From contig NZ_BNCD01000003.1 of assembly GCF_014656295.1 (NCBI RefSeq), positions 1-64,000 of the forward strand: a stretch of 64,000 nt of DNA, written 5' to 3'. The stretch is from Streptomyces sulfonofaciens (GTDB lineage Bacteria > Actinomycetota > Actinomycetes > Streptomycetales > Streptomycetaceae). How positions within the stretch are numbered: position 1 is the stretch's first letter; each line of letters opens with the position of its first letter. A program made the position numbers and the translations under genes. The notes under the pieces were generated by a model that saw nothing but the letters and a program-made list of their open reading frames with translations, made no database searches and was not told the origin of the DNA. Shown here piece after piece: positions 8,205-17,479 of the stretch.

Positions 8205-9332
8205 TTATGGGTGGTTGCCGAAGGGGCCGAGTACGTCGTAGTCGATGCGCATGGAGTTGATCATGGCGGCGGCGTTTTCCGAGGTGAAGACGTCGGCTGC
8301 GGCGAGCCGTCCGAGGTAGGCGCTGATGACAGGGGCGGCGGCCTGCTGCGTCGCGGCGTCGAGATAGGTCTTGAAGATGGCCCATCCGTTGCCGGTGGCA
8401 CCGTACTTCTCGAAGAAGGGTGTCGGGTCCAGTGTGCTGAGCGTGGTGCGCACGCTGTCCTGGAGGTCGCTGACGTAGCCGCGCTGGACGTCCAGGTCCG
8501 TACGGGTCCCCAGGCGTCCCAGGTGCCCCCCGACCAGGGTGGTCCACGGATAGGAACGGGCGGTCTCGTGTGCGGCGATCCAGCCGGGGATGTCCTGGGA
8601 CTCGGCGAGGTTCTTGAACGGGGTCCAGCCCGGGAAGACGACGTCCACGACCATCAAGGTCGCGTACGCGGGGGCGTGGATGAAAATGTTGTCAGGCGAG
8701 TGGTTGGGGCCGTGGTAGGCCAGTTCGAGCCGCTCGCCGCCGACCTCAACCACCAGGTTGTTCTTGAAGGTCACCGTCGGCAGGGGCCGATCGGGATCGG
8801 CTGCCCTGCGCAGGATCTCGCGTGTCTGGACGTGGGCTATGCGCTCGACCCGGTCGCCGAACAGGCCGGCCGCGCCGATGTGGTCGGCGTGGTTGTGCGA
8901 GTAGACCATATGCGTGACGCGGCTCGGCCTGCCGAGGGGGCGGGTCACGTCCTGGATCGCGCGCATCAGGTTGTGCCCGAGCGTGGGCGGTGCGTCGACC
9001 AGGACCACGCCCTCACGCGTGGTGAGGAACATGGCCTGGTAGTAGGAGTCGGTGACCCAGTACAGGTTGCCCGAAATGCACCCGACGAAGTAGCCCTCGG
9101 AGTTCACGGCCGGTCCCAGCGAAGCCGCGGGGACGGGCGCGAAGTCGGGCAGCGCGGAGCTTGTGGCCGCGCCGGCCGCAGTGACCGGAGTGGCCGCGGC
9201 GGCCGGTGTCGCCAGCACCGGTCCGAGCAGGGCAGCGGCCGCGGGCACGACCGTGCCCAGCGCCGCCCCCTTGAGGAGGACTCGGCGGGAGGACGACCGT
9301 GTCACATTGGAGTCGCGAGATTCAGATGTCAT
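8205..9332 (-). CDS. Tat-exported MBL-fold metallo-hydrolase (paralogue 3)
   Basis: Third MBL-fold paralogue, 375 residues. The Tat motif SSRRVLLKG lies near residue 15, followed by an Ala-rich hydrophobic region and a longer Ala/Thr/Pro linker than in the others. The metal motif is HNHADH rather than HSHADH, followed by the same AYHGPNHSPDN and LVGGHLGRLG blocks and a GPFGNHP end. The ATG at 9332 follows a GAAGGTGA ribosome site. It is probably exported folded with its metal ions. Substrate is unknown. The closeness of all three proteins implies local duplication, with enough divergence to suggest separate substrates or older duplication. Confidence 0.85.
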   Translation of the reverse strand: MTSESRDSNVTRSSSRRVLLKGAALGTVVPAAAALLGPVLATPAAAATPVTAAGAATSSALPDFAPVPAASLGPAVNSEGYFVGCISGNLYWVTDSYYQAMFLTTREGVVLVDAPPTLGHNLMRAIQDVTRPLGRPSRVTHMVYSHNHADHIGAAGLFGDRVERIAHVQTREILRRAADPDRPLPTVTFKNNLVVEVGGERLELAYHGPNHSPDNIFIHAPAYATLMVVDVVFPGWTPFKNLAESQDIPGWIAAHETARSYPWTTLVGGHLGRLGTRTDLDVQRGYVSDLQDSVRTTLSTLDPTPFFEKYGATGNGWAIFKTYLDAATQQAAAPVISAYLGRLAAADVFTSENAAAMINSMRIDYDVLGPFGNHP

Positions 9333-9674
9333 GATGATTCACCTTCGTGGAGTGGCCGGGTGAGTAGCCCGGGCCTTCGGATGAAGCGCTGTTTATCGGT
9401 CTTAGCCGTGCGCGGGGTCTGTCGGCCCGCAGCGGTGGCGTGGGAAGCCTTCGGAAGGAGGCGACGCTCAACTCGGCAGCGCGGGGCGGGCGCGATCGGC
9501 GCTGCGGGCCGACGCGTCACCGCGGGAGACGCTCGCGGTCCCCGGGACCGGGGCAGGCGCCCAGCAACGTGAAACGCGGTGTGGATCGTCGACGTCTCAC
9601 GGGTGACCTCATCATGGTTCTTCCTGCCGCTGATGGCTGACGCACGGCCCTGGGGTGCAGCCGCGCCGGTGGCC
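9333..9674. other. Intergenic region upstream of MBL paralogue 3
   Basis: A 342-base gap between the alpha/beta hydrolase 3' end and the MBL gene 5' end, both on the minus strand. It should hold the promoter of the MBL gene. No gene, clear hairpin or repeat is visible. Confidence 0.4.
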
Positions 9675-10472
9675 TCAGATGCCCTGCCGCTCGAGCCAGG
9701 CGAGGGTGTATTCCGCGATCTCCCGCCAGCCGTGGTCGAAGACCAGCGAGTGGCCGCGGTCGGGGAACACCTGGTACTCGGTCGTGGCGTTCGAGCCCCG
9801 GTACAGTTTCCAGGCGGCCTTGGCGACGACTTCGGGGACGGTGTGGTCCTTTCCGCCGCCGATGATCAGCAACGGCCCCCGGTTGCTGTTCTTCGTGTCC
9901 ACCGCTGCAGGGGAGGTCCTGCTGAAATTGGCGCTGCTCGCCTCGAACAGCGGTCGGCCGGGACCGGGGATGGCCCATCGCTCGAACAGGTCGTCCGATT
10001 CGGCCTTCGGAATGGCGTTGCCGAAGCCGTAGCGGAACTGCTTCCTGGTGAGCGAGACGGCCTTCTTCTTGTTGCCCGGCTTGCCGAGCACGGGCAGACC
10101 CGAGCGGATCTGTGCGAGCGGCACGGGCTTTACACCCTTGATCTGGCCGGGGTCGATGGCGACGGCGGCGCGGGCCCGCCCCTCGGCAAGGAGTTTCTGC
10201 GCTATCAGGCCACCGAAGGAGTGGCCGATGACGACCGGCGCGGCATCGAGCGTGTCGATCACACGACGGTAGCTCTCGGTGATGGCTTCGATGCCGTGGT
10301 TGGCCACCGCGGCGGCGTTCTGACGGGTGGCAGCCACGGTGTCGCCGTCTCCCGGCCAGCCCGGGGCCGTCGGCCGGTAGTGCGCCTGCTGGTAGACCTC
10401 CATCCAATTCTGCCAGGAGGTGGAGTGGATCCACAGGCCGTGAACAAGGACGATCGGAGTCGGAGCGGACAT
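9675..10472 (-). CDS. Alpha/beta hydrolase
   Basis: Cytoplasmic alpha/beta-fold hydrolase of 265 residues. It shows the oxyanion region VLVHGLWIHS near residue 10, the nucleophile elbow GHSFGG near residue 103 (catalytic Ser), a probable acid in GGGKDHTVP near 205 and the catalytic His in DRGHSLVF near 240. The general layout fits esterases, lactonases or haloperoxidase-like enzymes; nothing in the sequence decides among them. No signal peptide is visible. It lies among the MBL-fold hydrolases on the same strand, but with a 342-base gap, so co-transcription is doubtful. Confidence 0.85.
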   Translation of the reverse strand: MSAPTPIVLVHGLWIHSTSWQNWMEVYQQAHYRPTAPGWPGDGDTVAATRQNAAAVANHGIEAITESYRRVIDTLDAAPVVIGHSFGGLIAQKLLAEGRARAAVAIDPGQIKGVKPVPLAQIRSGLPVLGKPGNKKKAVSLTRKQFRYGFGNAIPKAESDDLFERWAIPGPGRPLFEASSANFSRTSPAAVDTKNSNRGPLLIIGGGKDHTVPEVVAKAAWKLYRGSNATTEYQVFPDRGHSLVFDHGWREIAEYTLAWLERQGI

Positions 10473-11124
10473 GGTGGGACTCCCCGCACATCAAGGTGGG
10501 CGTAGTAATAACTCAACGGGACGTGGCATGGCGCCGTAGGCCGCGGAACAGAGGCCCCCGGACCGGGGCTGCGGGCCGCGGGCCGGGAAACAGGTGAGGA
10601 CGAGAGGATGCACCGCGTGAGTGAGCGGTCCGCCGGCACCGGCAGATGCCGAGGCAACGGCACCGGTTGCCGCGCCGGCCTCGGCTCCGGCCGACATCTG
10701 ACCCGAAGGCACCGTTGCGTCGGCCGCGGCGACGGCATGCAGCCGATCGCGCCGGCGCGGCACTTCGCGGTCTTCGATGCTGACGAGCGGGGCGAAGTGG
10801 CTGCCGCAGGGGCGGCCCGTCCGGACACAAGTACCGTGTACTTCGCTCTCCGGCGCTGCTCCGGTCTCTCCTTGACGATGCGGAAGGAGGGGACCTTCGC
10901 GCCGGAGCGTTGTCGCGGACGGGCTTTCTCACGATAGTGCGGTGTTCTTCATTCCTGCCTTCCCGGGGAAACGTGGGTGTCTCGCGGTCATCGATGCGGC
11001 CGGCGAGGGGCAGGGGCGGTACGGTCCTGCGGTTTCCAGCCGCCCTCTTCCACGTCGGACGCGATGGACCTCGACAACGATTGCCGACTGGCCTCTTGCG
11101 CCGCTCGTCAGCGTCTCCCGATCG

Positions 11125-11224
11125 GCTGGTAACCGCATCCGTCGAACGACCGCCGTCGGCTGTCACGACACTCCGGGACGGGCAGTCGGTCCATCCCTGT
11201 CACCGGTATTTGTGCGGGTCGGAG
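11125..11224 (+). repeat. Diverged inverted repeat flanking the SDR gene, left arm
   Basis: This 100-base stretch matches the reverse complement of 13030-13129 at 69 of 100 positions without a gap. Translated on the minus strand it reads TADGGRSTDAVTS, against ADGG-stop-STDAAT on the plus strand of the other arm. The pair are therefore probably relics of the same unidentified coding sequence in opposite orientations. Confidence 0.5.
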
Positions 11225-11251
11225 GGTGGACGACGAGTGTCCCGGCGCGCA

Positions 11252-11480
11252 TCAGTTCCCTGGCTCAGCGGTGGGGGTCGTCGGGGAGGGCGTCTGGACG
11301 CTGTGCCAAGCCATACGGGCGAGCAGGTGTCGGTCGGTGGTCGTGCCCGCGGGAATCGGCGGGCGGAAGGTGACGAAGGCGGTCAGGCCGCGTGCCCCGA
11401 TAACGCGCCTTACGTACGAGAACAGATCCTCCTCGCCGAGGACTCCTGCGGTGACAGGTGCCGGGGCGCGGGGCCCCCGA
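11252..11480 (-). pseudogene. Possible PlsC-like acyltransferase C-terminal relic
   Basis: The minus-strand frame reads GEEDLFSYVRRVIGARGLTA, then FVTFRPPIPAG and DRHLLARMAWHSVQ. This resembles the C-terminal tail of lysophospholipid (1-acylglycerol-3-phosphate) acyltransferases. The catalytic HX4D region is absent, and the upstream part of the frame has no family character. The resemblance is weak and from memory. Confidence 0.3.
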
Positions 11481-11966
11481 ACCGGGCGGCCTGACCGGCG
11501 TGTACTCAGGCCCGACGAGTTGTGCGGGCGACCTCCACTTCCCGCCGAGACGGCCGGAGCGGATACTGCCGTACACCGCACTGGTATCCGATGCATCGCG
11601 GAGGAAACCGGGTGGGACGGAACACGGGCGCCGTCGCCGACCAGTCCGCCGTAGTCCCGGTCTCAGTCACCCAACTCATGCGGGCGGGTCCCGTCCTCAC
11701 TGATACTTGCCCGACAGGTCCGTACGGCAGCACGGGAGGTGCTGTTCCACAGCAGGCTTCCGAGGCTGGCAGGGGGAGAGGAGGGACGGTCCAGCAGCGG
11801 GCGTGAGCCGCCTGGTCTCCTTGGACAAGCTGTCGGCAGTGACCACACCGGAGAAGCCGCAATGTCAGGCATGTTCTGACGCCACTCTCCCGCGGGAGTG
11901 GCCCACGCCAGGCGCTCAGTACGTCCGCGGCCTTCGTGCCGCCGGCGGCATGCGCCGAGGAGCACT

Positions 11967-12791
11967 ATGTCCAAGATCGTTCTTGTCGCGGAAGCTTCCA
12001 GCGGCCTCGGGGCAGCCACCGCGACGGCACTGGCCGACACCGGCCACACCGTCTACGCCGGCGTGGGACCCTTCACGGTCCATCCGGCTGCCGGCCCGGC
12101 CATGCCAGACCGGCGGACCCGTGACCACGACGCGCCCCTGCGTCCCATCGCCCTGAACACGGCCGACCAGCGCTCAGTGTCCACGGCGATCGCCGGCATC
12201 CTGGCGGAGGCCGGAAGAATCGACGCTGTTGTCCACGTCGCGGGACCTGTACCCCGTGGTCCCGTTGAGTCCTTCACCCCGTACCAGTTGGCACAGATCT
12301 ACGACGCACATGTGCTGTCCACGCAGCGGGTGAACCGTTCTGTCCTGCCGCAGATGCGGCAGCGGCGTGAGGGTCTGCTGGTCTGGATGGTGCCCGGCGA
12401 CCGCGAGGGCGCGAGCTTCCCCTACCTCGCCCTGCACTCCGCAGCGGTGACGGTGATCGAGCATCTCGCGGAGAGCTACGCACGAGAACTGATCGGCTTC
12501 GGGATCGAGACCACGATAGTCGCCGCAGGTTTCCCCACGCCGGTCACTGGATCGCGCTTGCGCGCCGTCCATCCCGACGACACCGAGGCTGTCCTGTCGT
12601 ACGAAGGCCGCTACCCCGGCCTGCTTCATCGGGTTGAGGTGCAACTGGCCGAGCAGACGCCCGCGGAGGCAGAGGTGGCTCGGACGGCGCTGGCCATCGC
12701 CGCTGCCGTCGGCAGGCCCAAGGGTGCCCGTCCGCTACGGATCACGGCTGCCCGGTCAGGCTGCGGACCCGGCAGCGGCACATCACGGTAG
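11967..12791 (+). CDS. Short-chain dehydrogenase/reductase-like protein with altered active site
   Basis: SDR-fold protein of 274 residues. The Rossmann glycine motif reads VAEASSGLGAATA near residue 6, where most family members have TGASSGIG. The nucleotide-binding fold continues with ALNTADQRSVSTAI and VVHVAGPVPRGPVE. At the catalytic site the Tyr is present (SFPYLALHSAA, near residue 155), but the Lys four positions later is His. The usual catalytic Ser region reads LVWMVPGDREG with no Ser. It may be a non-catalytic or changed-specificity SDR, or a gene losing function. The start follows a GAGGAG ribosome site. It stands alone, flanked by the arms of a diverged inverted repeat. Confidence 0.75.
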   Translation: MSKIVLVAEASSGLGAATATALADTGHTVYAGVGPFTVHPAAGPAMPDRRTRDHDAPLRPIALNTADQRSVSTAIAGILAEAGRIDAVVHVAGPVPRGPVESFTPYQLAQIYDAHVLSTQRVNRSVLPQMRQRREGLLVWMVPGDREGASFPYLALHSAAVTVIEHLAESYARELIGFGIETTIVAAGFPTPVTGSRLRAVHPDDTEAVLSYEGRYPGLLHRVEVQLAEQTPAEAEVARTALAIAAAVGRPKGARPLRITAARSGCGPGSGTSR

Positions 12792-13311
12792 GCGGCGTCC
12801 GCGTCCGCCAGGCCGCGTACTCCCGGTCCGGTCGCGCGGGGCAACAGGCGCCGGGCGGGGAGCATCCACGTTGTACCGTCCTGGTGGCCGGCCGGCCGGG
12901 GCAGCGGCTTGACGAACGCTCGGCCGCGGCGGCGGGGAGCTTTCGTATGTCTATGCCGCTGATCGGTTCGGCTTTCCCCCTGGCGGCGGCCCGATCAGCC
13001 ATCGGGCCGCGCACCCGGCATGCGACATCCTCCGACCTGCGGGAGTACCGCCCGCACCGTTGTGACGACTGGCCACCCCGGCGGGTCGCGCCGGCGGACG
13101 GTGGTTGATCGACCGATGCGGCCACCATCTGTCCCAGGTGACATTCGGGGAGAACGGCCAGGGCCCGTGTGATCAGGCCGGACCTCGGTGAAAGACAGGG
13201 CTCTACGCCGCTGTGTCGCGTACGGCTCCCCTGTCTTATTCGATCTCGGCCACAACTCGTGACCACACATGGCCCTTACCCGGAGACATCCCTCTCAGAA
13301 GGAGACAACAC
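12792..13311. other. Intergenic region holding the right inverted-repeat arm
   Basis: No intact gene is supported in this 520-base gap. It contains the right arm of the inverted repeat (13030-13129). The plus-strand frame there reads SSDLREYRPHRCDDWPPRRV and then hits a stop. The last 100 bases presumably carry the promoter of the following hydrolase. Confidence 0.4.
13030..13129 (-). repeat. Diverged inverted repeat flanking the SDR gene, right arm
   Basis: Partner of 11125-11224, with 69 of 100 positions identical after reverse complementing. It suggests that the SDR gene lies between two decayed copies of one sequence. Confidence 0.5.
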
Positions 13312-14175
13312 ATGTCCAGACGCCGCAATATACGCATCGCCGTCTTCGGCGCTGCAGGCTTCTCTTTGGCTGTGGGTATGGGTACGTTCGCGTGGGCTGC
13401 GCCGTCCGACGGCGCGGTCACCGCTGCCAAGCCGACTGTCGTGCTGGTCAACGGTGCCTGGTCCAACTCGGCCGGCTGGAGCGGTGTGATCAAGCGCCTA
13501 CAGGCCGACGGCTACCCCGTCACCGCCCCGCCCACCGGCCTGCGCGGCCTTGCCGAGGACTCCGCCTACCTGGCCTCCTACCTCAAGACCATCCAGGGCC
13601 CCGTCATCCTGGCCGGCCAGTCCTACGGCGGATCCGTCATCACCGACGCCGCCACCGGCAACACCAACGTCAAAGCCCTCGTCTACATCTCCGCCTTCGC
13701 ACCCGACACCGGCGAAAGCGCAGTCCAACTGGCCACCATGTACCCCGGCAGCCACATCACCACCGACCCGAACGCACCCGTCCCCACCGCCCTGACCGCC
13801 GTCCCCTACACCCAGCCCGACGGCACCAGCGCAGTCGACCTGTACGCCAAGGCCGACCAATACCACGACCTGCTCCTCAGCGGCCGCCTCAACAACAACA
13901 CCGCCGCCGAACTCGCCGCCGCCCAAAGCCCCATCGCCTTCCAGGCCCTCGGACAGCCCTCCACCACACCCGCCTGGAAGACCATCCCCTCCTGGTACCT
14001 CGTCTCCGACGACGACCACCTCATCCCCCCCGCCGCCGAAAGCTACATGGCCACCCGCGCCCACTCCCACACCACCGAAGCCGACACACCCCACGCCGCA
14101 CAGATCACCAACCCCGGACTCGTCACCCACCTCATCGAACAAGCCGCAAACACCACCACCGTCACCACCAACTGA
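13312..14175 (+). CDS. Secreted alpha/beta hydrolase
   Basis: Exported alpha/beta hydrolase of 287 residues. The ATG at 13312 has an AAGGAG site 7 bases upstream and opens a Sec-type signal (SRRRNIRIAVFGAAG, hydrophobic core, AWA-A cleavage near residue 28). The oxyanion motif is VLVNGAWSNS near 45, the nucleophile elbow AGQSYGGSV near 103, the acid SDDDHLIPP near 230 and the His ADTPHAAQ near 257. It belongs to the esterase/salicylate-esterase-like group that uses GQSYGG. Codon use differs from neighbours: from about 13550 it prefers A/C-rich codons ending in C, giving a strong strand skew. This suggests a separate origin. A hairpin follows at 14245. Confidence 0.85.
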   Translation: MSRRRNIRIAVFGAAGFSLAVGMGTFAWAAPSDGAVTAAKPTVVLVNGAWSNSAGWSGVIKRLQADGYPVTAPPTGLRGLAEDSAYLASYLKTIQGPVILAGQSYGGSVITDAATGNTNVKALVYISAFAPDTGESAVQLATMYPGSHITTDPNAPVPTALTAVPYTQPDGTSAVDLYAKADQYHDLLLSGRLNNNTAAELAAAQSPIAFQALGQPSTTPAWKTIPSWYLVSDDDHLIPPAAESYMATRAHSHTTEADTPHAAQITNPGLVTHLIEQAANTTTVTTN

Positions 14176-14244
14176 CCACACCCGACCACCCTGGCGAAAG
14201 CCGGGCGGCCACAGACCGGCACCTCGGCCGGGCGTGGTCGCAAC

Positions 14245-14282
14245 GGGGGTGCCAAGCCCGCACACCCGGTCCTGGCACCCCC
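14245..14282. terminator. Hairpin between convergent genes
   Basis: Perfect 10-base arms GGGGGTGCCA (14245-14254) and TGGCACCCCC (14273-14282) around an 18-base loop. It lies between the 3' ends of the secreted hydrolase and the LAL regulator, so it could terminate both. Confidence 0.6.
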
Positions 14283-14393
14283 GCGCCAAGGGCGCCGTGG
14301 ACCGTGGCCATCCCGGAAAACCCCAACAGGAGGCGGTCGGTCACAGCCCCGCCGAACCACGCAGGACCCAGGCCGGGGCCGTGAGCGACGGGG

Positions 14394-17180
14394 TCATTCC
14401 TGCGGGTCCGCCAGGGCGTCACGAAGAGCGGACCTGGACGTGATACCGAGCTTCGGAAAGATCTGGTACAGGTGTGAGCCGATGGTCCGGTGCGAGAGGT
14501 ACAGCCGCTCCGCGATCTGCCTGTTGCTCAGGCCGGATGCCGCGAGCTCCGCGATCTCCCACTCCTGCGGCGTGAGCACCGCGCCGCTCGCCGTGGTCTT
14601 CACCGTGCCCCACCCGGTGGCCCGCAACTCCTTGGCGGCACGCTCAGCCCACGGCCCCGCACCGAGCAGCGTGAAGGCGTCGTACGCCAGCCGCAGCGGC
14701 TCCCGGGAATCGGCGTTCGCGCGGGCCCGTCGCAGCCGCTCCCCGTAGACCAGACGCACGCGGGCCAGATCGAACGGCCACCGCTCCGTTCCTGCTATGG
14801 CCAGCGCCTGCCTGAACAGGCAGATGGCCTCGTCGTCCTCGGTCGCGCACAGCGCCGCCGAGCCGCCTGCCAACAGGGCGAGCCGCGGGGACAGCGCTGC
14901 CATGCCGGTCTCCCGCATCGCGCACACATGAGCGGCCGCCTCGCCCTGCCGGTCGGTCCGTATCGCGGCTTCGACGACATCCATCGCCACCCACAGGGCG
15001 TGCGGAACGTGGGAGGCGAAGGTACCCGCGGCGCTGATCGCCGTCGCGTTGTGGTACGCGCGTTCGAAGTCGCCGCATCCGAGTGCGCCGACAGCACGTG
15101 CGTGCCGCGCGTAGTGCACCGCTGTCTCGATGCCCCTGGGGGTGGCCCAGCGGATCATCCGGTCGGTCATGCGGTCGGCGGTTTCCTCGTCGCCACGGGC
15201 CGCGGCGACGATGGCCCGGCTGTACAGGAAGTACCAGGCCAAGGCGTGGTACCCGGAACTCTCGCACAGCTGTATGCCTTCCTCGGCCAGTTCTGTGCAC
15301 TCGTCCCACCGGCCGGTCAGATAGTCGTCCAGGCACAGGTGCACCAGCGCGCCGAGGTGCCGGCGCACCGGACCGCCGTCGCGCCCCTGCAGGACGACCC
15401 GCCATGAGGAATCGCGCACAGCCCCCAGGCGGTCGGCATAGATCGAGGCACTGCCGGCCCGGACGATTTGGGCCGGGTCGGTCTCGTCCTGGAACTCGGC
15501 GAGGACGGAATCCAGTTGATCCAGCGCGGCAGCCCCCGAACGAGCCGGATCGGAACCGGTCCGGGCAGCCACGGACAGCAAGGCGGGCGGCTCCGGTCTC
15601 AGACGGCCGACTGCCACGTAGAAAGGTTTCCACAGCTCTGCGCGGCCGCTGAAGAAACACAGGACCAGCAGCAGGTGGAGCGCGTCGACGAGGGCGCTGT
15701 CACTGGCCAGGTACTGGTGGGTGCCGGACTCGATGGCACCGACGAGCAGCCGGTAGGCAGCGCCGACGTTTCCGTCGTCGTTGAGGACCAGGAAAACGGC
15801 GGCGGCGGCGGAGCGCAGGGAACCCTTCAGATCCGGGTCGGCCAGCCGGGCGTTCTCCAGCAGTTCCGAAGCACCGCGGAGCTCCCCGGTCGCCTCGGCA
15901 CCGAGGTAGGCCGCTTCTGCCAGCCGACGGGCACGGTCCGAGCCGCTCGGGCTCAATTCGGCCGCCCGCACGAGCACGGCCACCGCCCCGACACAGTCGC
16001 CCCGGCCCGTGATCCGGTGCGCCGTCTGTTCCAGCAGGGCGGCCACCTGCTCGTCCGGTTCGACGGAGGCTTCCCCGAGGTGCCAGGCGCGGCGCTCGGG
16101 CTCGTTCACCAGGACGTGCGCGAGGGCGCGGTGCGCGGCGCGGCGTTCGGCACTTGTGCAGACGTCCACCACCGCCGACCGGATCAAGGGATGCCGGAAA
16201 ACGAGCCGTCTGGTGCCCTCCTTGAAAGTCACCAGGCGGTCCTGCTCAGCCGGGGCGAGCGCGTCGAGCTCGGCTTCGTAGCCGGCCCGCCGCGCCGACG
16301 CCTGCAGGATTCCGAGGTCGCCGGTCCCCTCCATCGTCACGAGAAGCAGCAGGCGCCGTGCGGCAAGGGGAAGGGCGGCCACCCGGGAGGCGAACATGGC
16401 CTGGAGCCGTCGGCTCATTGGCAGTACCTGGGGAAGGTCCTCCAGGGCCGCGCGCTGCTGGCCGTTCAGGGCCGTGGGCAACTCCAGAAGAGCCAGGGGG
16501 TTGCCCTCTGCCACCGACAGAATGCGCTGGGAAACGCGCTCGGCGAGCGTCGGGAATTGCGTGGTGAGTAGAGTTCTCGACGACTCCGCGTCCAGGGGCG
16601 GCACCTCGAACTCGGGCAGGCCGCCGCCGTTGAAGAAGGTATCGGTACCCGAGCGCATGGCGCCGAGGAAGGTGACGCCGGTGCCGTCGAGTCTGCGGGC
16701 GACGAAACCGAGGACGGCGGCACTGGCTCGGTCCAGCCAGGTCAGGTCGTCCACGACGAGGAGGAGGGGGCTGGATGCGGCCACGTGCCGCAGCAGCATG
16801 AGGGCCGCGCTGGACACGACGAGACGTTCCGGTGGTGGCCCACTGCCGAAGCCCAGGGCGACCCGCAGGGCATCGCCGTGACTTGTGTCGAGGTCACCGA
16901 ACGCCTCGTGGAAGGGGAAGAGGACCTGGTGCAAGCCGCAGTAGCTCACGTCGGCTTCGAACTCCACGCCGGCAGCACGCAGTACCTGCGAACCGTCGGC
17001 GACTGCGGCCTCTGCCACGGCGTTGAGCAGGGCGGTCTTGCCCACTCCCGGATCGCCCGACAGCAGGAGTGCCCCACCGCGGTCCGTCGAGCCGAGAAAG
17101 TCGCGAATGCGTTCGAGCTGCCTGGCGCGCCCCACCAGGGCGTCGGCGGCGTCGTCTGTGAAGGGACTGCTGTAGCCCAC
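14394..17180 (-). CDS. LAL-type LuxR family transcriptional regulator 1
   Basis: Large ATP-binding LuxR regulator of 928 residues. It has an N-terminal AAA/STAND ATPase with Walker A GDPGVGKTALL near residue 42 and Walker B LLLVVDDLTWLD near 140. A long helical TPR-like middle follows, then a C-terminal LuxR HTH (LTPQEWEIAELAASGLSNRQ, then YLSHRTIGSHLYQIFPKLG). LAL proteins switch on clusters in response to small-molecule or protein ligands bound in the middle region. The GTG start has a GGGGAG ribosome site. It shares architecture and length with the regulator at 18229 on the same strand, with a dead decarboxylase gene between them. Its target is unknown; the nearby hydrolases and dehydrogenases are candidates. 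Confidence 0.9.
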   Translation of the reverse strand: MGYSSPFTDDAADALVGRARQLERIRDFLGSTDRGGALLLSGDPGVGKTALLNAVAEAAVADGSQVLRAAGVEFEADVSYCGLHQVLFPFHEAFGDLDTSHGDALRVALGFGSGPPPERLVVSSAALMLLRHVAASSPLLLVVDDLTWLDRASAAVLGFVARRLDGTGVTFLGAMRSGTDTFFNGGGLPEFEVPPLDAESSRTLLTTQFPTLAERVSQRILSVAEGNPLALLELPTALNGQQRAALEDLPQVLPMSRRLQAMFASRVAALPLAARRLLLLVTMEGTGDLGILQASARRAGYEAELDALAPAEQDRLVTFKEGTRRLVFRHPLIRSAVVDVCTSAERRAAHRALAHVLVNEPERRAWHLGEASVEPDEQVAALLEQTAHRITGRGDCVGAVAVLVRAAELSPSGSDRARRLAEAAYLGAEATGELRGASELLENARLADPDLKGSLRSAAAAVFLVLNDDGNVGAAYRLLVGAIESGTHQYLASDSALVDALHLLLVLCFFSGRAELWKPFYVAVGRLRPEPPALLSVAARTGSDPARSGAAALDQLDSVLAEFQDETDPAQIVRAGSASIYADRLGAVRDSSWRVVLQGRDGGPVRRHLGALVHLCLDDYLTGRWDECTELAEEGIQLCESSGYHALAWYFLYSRAIVAAARGDEETADRMTDRMIRWATPRGIETAVHYARHARAVGALGCGDFERAYHNATAISAAGTFASHVPHALWVAMDVVEAAIRTDRQGEAAAHVCAMRETGMAALSPRLALLAGGSAALCATEDDEAICLFRQALAIAGTERWPFDLARVRLVYGERLRRARANADSREPLRLAYDAFTLLGAGPWAERAAKELRATGWGTVKTTASGAVLTPQEWEIAELAASGLSNRQIAERLYLSHRTIGSHLYQIFPKLGITSRSALRDALADPQE

Positions 17181-17479
17181 AGGTCACGCTCCCCTTGTAT
17201 CCGCGCCGAGCCTGGTAGATGGAAACGCGTTCGGCGAACATTCTTGATGCAACTGTGCGGCGTGTGTTCGCCGCGTGCTCGGTGTCCGTCGTCTGTGCCG
17301 TGCACCGGCTTACGCCGCATCCCGCGGACAGGAGATCACACAGCGCTGCCTCAGGACATCACCAGGACTGACGAGGACGACCAGCGGCGTCCTGTGTCCG
17401 ACGCCCCGGAGGGTCGTCGGAACTGGTGATCCGTGCTGTGCCTCCATGGCGCCTTGCACGCAGCCTTGGCGCGGACCAT

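Larger units (their letters stand above)
10473..11966. other. 1.5-kb region without an intact gene
   Basis: No intact gene is supported here. All long reading frames have arginine/proline-rich composition with no family motif. Two relics are visible: an acyltransferase-like C-terminal fragment near 11252-11480, and one arm of a diverged 100-base inverted repeat at 11125-11224 whose partner is at 13030-13129. The start of the SDR gene at 11967 is preceded by a GAGGAG ribosome site. Confidence 0.5.

Noticed and set aside
7014..9572. 852-codon plus-strand frame across the MBL-fold genes
   Set aside because: It runs opposite two clear MBL-fold genes and the gap between them. It exists only because minus-strand GC-rich codons exclude stops.
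12742..13266. 174-codon minus-strand frame near the SDR gene
   Set aside because: It covers the inverted-repeat arm and has no start signal or family match; treated as intergenic with a relic.
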